NCBI GenBank assembly: GCA_947628385.1
Contig: CANQZS010000084.1
Location: 1-7,952, forward strand
DNA: 7,952 nucleotides
From: an uncultured Clostridia bacterium
Lineage (GTDB): Bacteria; Bacillota; Clostridia; Oscillospirales; Ruminococcaceae
Direction: 5' to 3'
Below the pieces are notes generated by a model. The model was not told where the DNA came from. It made no database searches and saw nothing but the letters and a program-made list of their open reading frames with translations. Of the stretch, positions 6,875 to 7,952 are shown piece after piece. The position numbers and the translations under genes are program-made. Position 1 is the first letter of the stretch. Each line of letters starts with the position of its first letter.

Positions 6875-7404
6875 TTGAATGTGTCCTCTCCAAAGAAATT
6901 CTTTATTTTATCATAGAATTCTTTTATCGGTACATAGTATTCCTCAAATTTTCCCGATCCGCTCTCATCAATAAGTTCAAGCGAACCGGTCGTATATATA
7001 TCGTATGCAGCGGGTGGAACGCTCGGATCTTCCGCATTTGAATAGTCGTATATCGTAAACCAATACTTGTTTATCTGATCGGAAAAAAGCCTTGGAGAAT
7101 AACAAAATCCAATTGTATAATTATTGACAGGTTCCCAATTTTCGTTATAATTTATTGAAGTTATAGCGCTGAGATCACCTGAAAAATTGAGAAATGACGG
7201 CACAGAAACGGAATATGACGCATTATCGTCACTGTAGCTGTAGATCGTCCATTTCCCATTATTGTCTTGTAAAATAAGCTTCTCATTTGAAAGCATGGGC
7301 TTGATATTTAAATCGTAATGCACGAGCCACGCTCCGCAAATGCAGGCAAAGACAAGAAATATTAATGCAGCTATTGCTATTGCGATCTTTTTAATTTTTG
7401 ACAT
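6871..7404 (-). CDS. Small membrane-anchored extracytoplasmic protein of unknown function
   Basis: I do not recognise this 177-residue protein. It has a basic N-terminus (MSKIKK), one hydrophobic helix at about 7-28, then a polar, Tyr/Asn/Ser-rich domain expected outside the membrane. An acidic stretch (145-155) precedes a C-terminal amphipathic segment, YVPIKEFYDKIKNFFG (157-172). Cys21 lies in VFAC, a poor lipobox because of Phe at -2, so a transmembrane anchor is more likely than a lipoprotein. Only one cysteine (Cys101) is in the external domain. The start at 7404 is set by AAGGAG (7415-7420), ten bases upstream; an in-frame ATG at 7500 lacks a ribosome site. It is the first gene of the ABC operon and overlaps the permease by 4 bases, so it may be a substrate, an accessory or a sensor for the transporter. 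It is too large and lacks motifs for a typical lactococcin 972-type precursor. Confidence 0.8.
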   Translation of the reverse strand: MSKIKKIAIAIAALIFLVFACICGAWLVHYDLNIKPMLSNEKLILQDNNGKWTIYSYSDDNASYSVSVPSFLNFSGDLSAITSINYNENWEPVNNYTIGFCYSPRLFSDQINKYWFTIYDYSNAEDPSVPPAAYDIYTTGSLELIDESGSGKFEEYYVPIKEFYDKIKNFFGEDTFK

Positions 7405-7414
7405 ATTAAAACAT

Positions 7415-7420
7415 CTCCTT
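7415..7420 (-). promoter_or_regulatory. Ribosome binding site of the small membrane protein gene
   Basis: AAGGAG on the minus strand is ten bases before ATG 7404. It argues against the 32-residue N-terminal extension that begins at 7500. Confidence 0.7.
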
Positions 7421-7453
7421 ATTTCTAAATACTTGACTAAAAAAATTAAAAAG

Positions 7454-7464
7454 CTGTTTAACAG
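7454..7464. repeat. Small palindrome CTGTTTAACAG in the ABC operon leader
   Basis: An 11-base perfect inverted repeat (CTGTT-T-AACAG). On the minus strand it is followed by CTTTTTAATTTTTTT, so the RNA could form a very weak hairpin with a U-rich tail ahead of the first gene. It might equally be an operator. Its half-sites echo those of the large palindromes at 7709-7737 and 7786-7816, but in the opposite arrangement. Confidence 0.35.
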
Positions 7465-7509
7465 GAATTTTTTCGTTTTTTTCTTTTCGATAGTAATCAT
7501 ATCATGTGC

Positions 7510-7553
7510 ATATGTTTTTTATATGTTCTTTATATATTTTTTGTATGTTTTAA
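7510..7553. repeat. Four tandem 11-base AT-rich repeats
   Basis: Read on the + strand the units are ATATGTTTTTT, ATATGTTCTTT, ATATATTTTTT and GTATGTTTTAA, in perfect 11-base register. They begin at the -10 of the predicted promoter and run into the transcribed leader. The T-tracts recur about once per helical turn, which could bend the DNA; serial protein binding is the alternative. Confidence 0.65.
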
Positions 7554-7580
7554 TTATATCATACTGCAATTGTTTTTCGA
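7553..7580 (-). promoter_or_regulatory. Predicted promoter of the ABC operon (extended -10)
   Basis: On the minus strand TATAAT occupies 7558-7553 and is preceded by TGA (7561-7559), giving the extended -10 form TGNTATAAT. A weak -35, TCGAAA (7580-7575, four of six matches to TTGACA), lies 16 bases upstream. The predicted transcription start is near 7546, leaving a leader of about 140 bases. This is sequence matching only. Confidence 0.55.
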
Positions 7581-7582
7581 TC

Positions 7583-7592
7583 GGAATATTCC
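7583..7592. repeat. Palindrome GGAATATTCC upstream of the -35
   Basis: A perfect 10-base palindrome overlapping by one base another, CGATCG (7578-7583). It lies about 37-46 bases upstream of the predicted start of the ABC operon, where an activator or repressor could bind. No family of regulator is recognised. Confidence 0.3.
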
Positions 7593-7648
7593 TTGATTTT
7601 TAAATAATATAGTTATTATAATTTGCCGCAAGTGCGTTTTATCAGCAG

Positions 7649-7679
7649 AAAAAAGATCCACCGGCTAAGCCGGAGGATC
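7649..7679 (-). terminator. Intrinsic terminator for leftward transcription
   Basis: On the minus strand GATCC-T-CCGGC-TTA-GCCGG-T-GGATC forms a ten-pair stem with one symmetrical mismatch and a three-base loop, followed directly by six T (7654-7649). This is a textbook Rho-independent terminator. No gene inside the window ends at it, so it should serve a leftward transcript originating between here and beyond the right edge. It also insulates the ABC promoter from that transcript. Confidence 0.82.
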
Positions 7680-7708
7680 CAGTTTGTAGAAAAACATATT
7701 AGATTAAT

Positions 7709-7737
7709 TTTTAAACAGTCCAGTGGACTGTTTAAAA
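7709..7737. repeat. Large perfect palindrome, AAACAG-N9-CTGTTT type, copy 1
   Basis: Arms TTTTAAACAGTCCA (7709-7722) and TGGACTGTTTAAAA (7724-7737) are exact reverse complements around a single G. Neither strand has a T-run directly after the stem, so it is a poor terminator. It shares AAACAG and CTGTTT, with the same nine-base spacing and CAGTGG/CACTGG-like centre, with the element at 7786-7816. It resembles a REP-type intergenic palindrome. Confidence 0.75.
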
Positions 7738-7771
7738 GCATTACAAAGCAATTAGATTATTTTAAATAAAA

Positions 7772-7834
7772 TTTATTGCTCTGTGTTGCCAAACAGCTCA
7801 CTGGGCTGTTTGGCAAAATTTAAAAAGCAATAAA
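7772..7834. repeat. Nested palindrome, AAACAG-N9-CTGTTT type, copy 2
   Basis: Inner arms TTGCCAAACAGC (7786-7797) and GCTGTTTGGCAA (7805-7816) are perfect complements around a seven-base centre that can add one G-C and one G-U pair. An outer stem, TTTATTGCT (7772-7780) with AGCAATAAA (7826-7834), is also perfect, separated by short unpaired strands. The whole 63-base unit could fold as one long interrupted hairpin from either strand. It may be a small palindromic repeat or miniature element; no terminal duplication is obvious. Confidence 0.7.
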
Positions 7835-7952
7835 CGTAAGTTCAAGGGGGCGCCCTGAGCCAAACGAAGTTTGGTTTGCACTAGTCAACAAAAATTAGAC
7901 ACGGTGAACGAGAAAATCAAACAGAAAAATCAGAAAAAGATTCACGATACTG

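Larger units (their letters stand above)
7605..7952. other. Gene-free, hairpin-rich right edge
   Basis: No frame here gives a convincing gene. Besides the terminator and the two large palindromes it holds GGGCGCCC (7848-7855) and a six-pair hairpin CCAAAC-GAA-GTTTGG (7860-7874). ATTAGATTA occurs twice (7699-7707 and 7751-7759), each time followed by a T-run and AAA, so the stretch about 7699-7834 reads as two diverged copies of one unit. A + strand frame is open from 7859 to the edge but has no ATG; a leftward frame ends at 7895 after a short hydrophobic run and could be the tail of a gene outside the window. Confidence 0.5.

Noticed and set aside
7405..7500. 32-residue N-terminal extension of the small membrane protein, or a separate leader peptide
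   Set aside because: There is no Shine-Dalgarno sequence before 7500, whereas AAGGAG is well placed for the start at 7404. The extension is low-complexity Lys/Phe/Leu translated from an AT-rich leader.
7340..7603. 87-residue hydrophobic + strand frame over the ABC leader
   Set aside because: It arises from AT-rich DNA opposite the small membrane protein start and the promoter; there is no ribosome site and its end is Phe/Tyr/Ile-rich low-complexity.
7709..7816. Palindromes as bidirectional intrinsic terminators
   Set aside because: Neither stem is directly followed by a T-run on either strand, and copy 1 has an A/T-only base with only a few G-C pairs.
7895..7951. Leftward frame ending at 7895 as the C-terminus of an off-window gene
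   Set aside because: Only 18 residues of hydrophobic low-complexity sequence are visible, and the terminator is over 200 bases further on. Too little to call a gene.
7859..7952. + strand open frame reaching the right edge
   Set aside because: Only TTG or GTG starts are available, there is no ribosome site, and the Lys/Gln-rich translation matches nothing I recognise. Sequence beyond the edge would be needed.
7605..7952. CRISPR array
   Set aside because: The palindromes are only two, unequal in flanks and not separated by uniform unique spacers, and no cas gene is visible.

Overview
The window looks like chromosome of a low-to-moderate G+C Gram-positive anaerobe, most likely a gut Clostridia member of the Ruminococcus/Oscillospiraceae type. 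This is inferred from strong AGGAGG-type ribosome binding sites, tightly packed co-directional genes, AT-rich intergenic DNA with Gram-positive style promoter and terminator, and the gene content. I could not run a taxonomic search.

Left half (1-4292, + strand): five tightly packed genes, almost certainly one operon whose promoter lies off the left edge. In order they encode a circularly permuted type 2 ATP-grasp ligase (5' truncated by the window), an alpha-E domain protein, a transglutaminase-like cysteine protease, an AstE/AspA-type zinc deacylase, and a second deacylase-like protein that has lost its zinc ligands and catalytic glutamate. The first three form a widely conserved bacterial module predicted by comparative genomics (Iyer, Aravind and colleagues' work on amidoligases) to build and remove peptide or amide modifications; no defined substrate is established. 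The attached pair, one apparently active deacylase and one apparent pseudoenzyme, is the most unusual feature of this half.

Right half (4333-7404, - strand): a convergent three-gene operon of clearly lower G+C. Read from right to left it encodes a 177-residue membrane-anchored protein of unknown function, a 645-residue eight-helix permease with two FtsX/MacB-like repeats, and a compact ABC ATPase. Gene sizes and order resemble the export/immunity ABC loci associated with lactococcin 972-type bacteriocins (DUF1430 permease plus short ATPase), but no recognisable bacteriocin precursor is present; the small membrane protein takes that place. A plausible extended -10 promoter, a long 5' leader and an 11-base tandem repeat precede the operon.

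Right edge (about 7605-7952): no convincing gene. It holds a good intrinsic terminator for leftward transcription entering from beyond the right edge, two related large palindromes sharing AAACAG-N9-CTGTTT, and two smaller hairpins. This may be a cluster of repeated intergenic elements.
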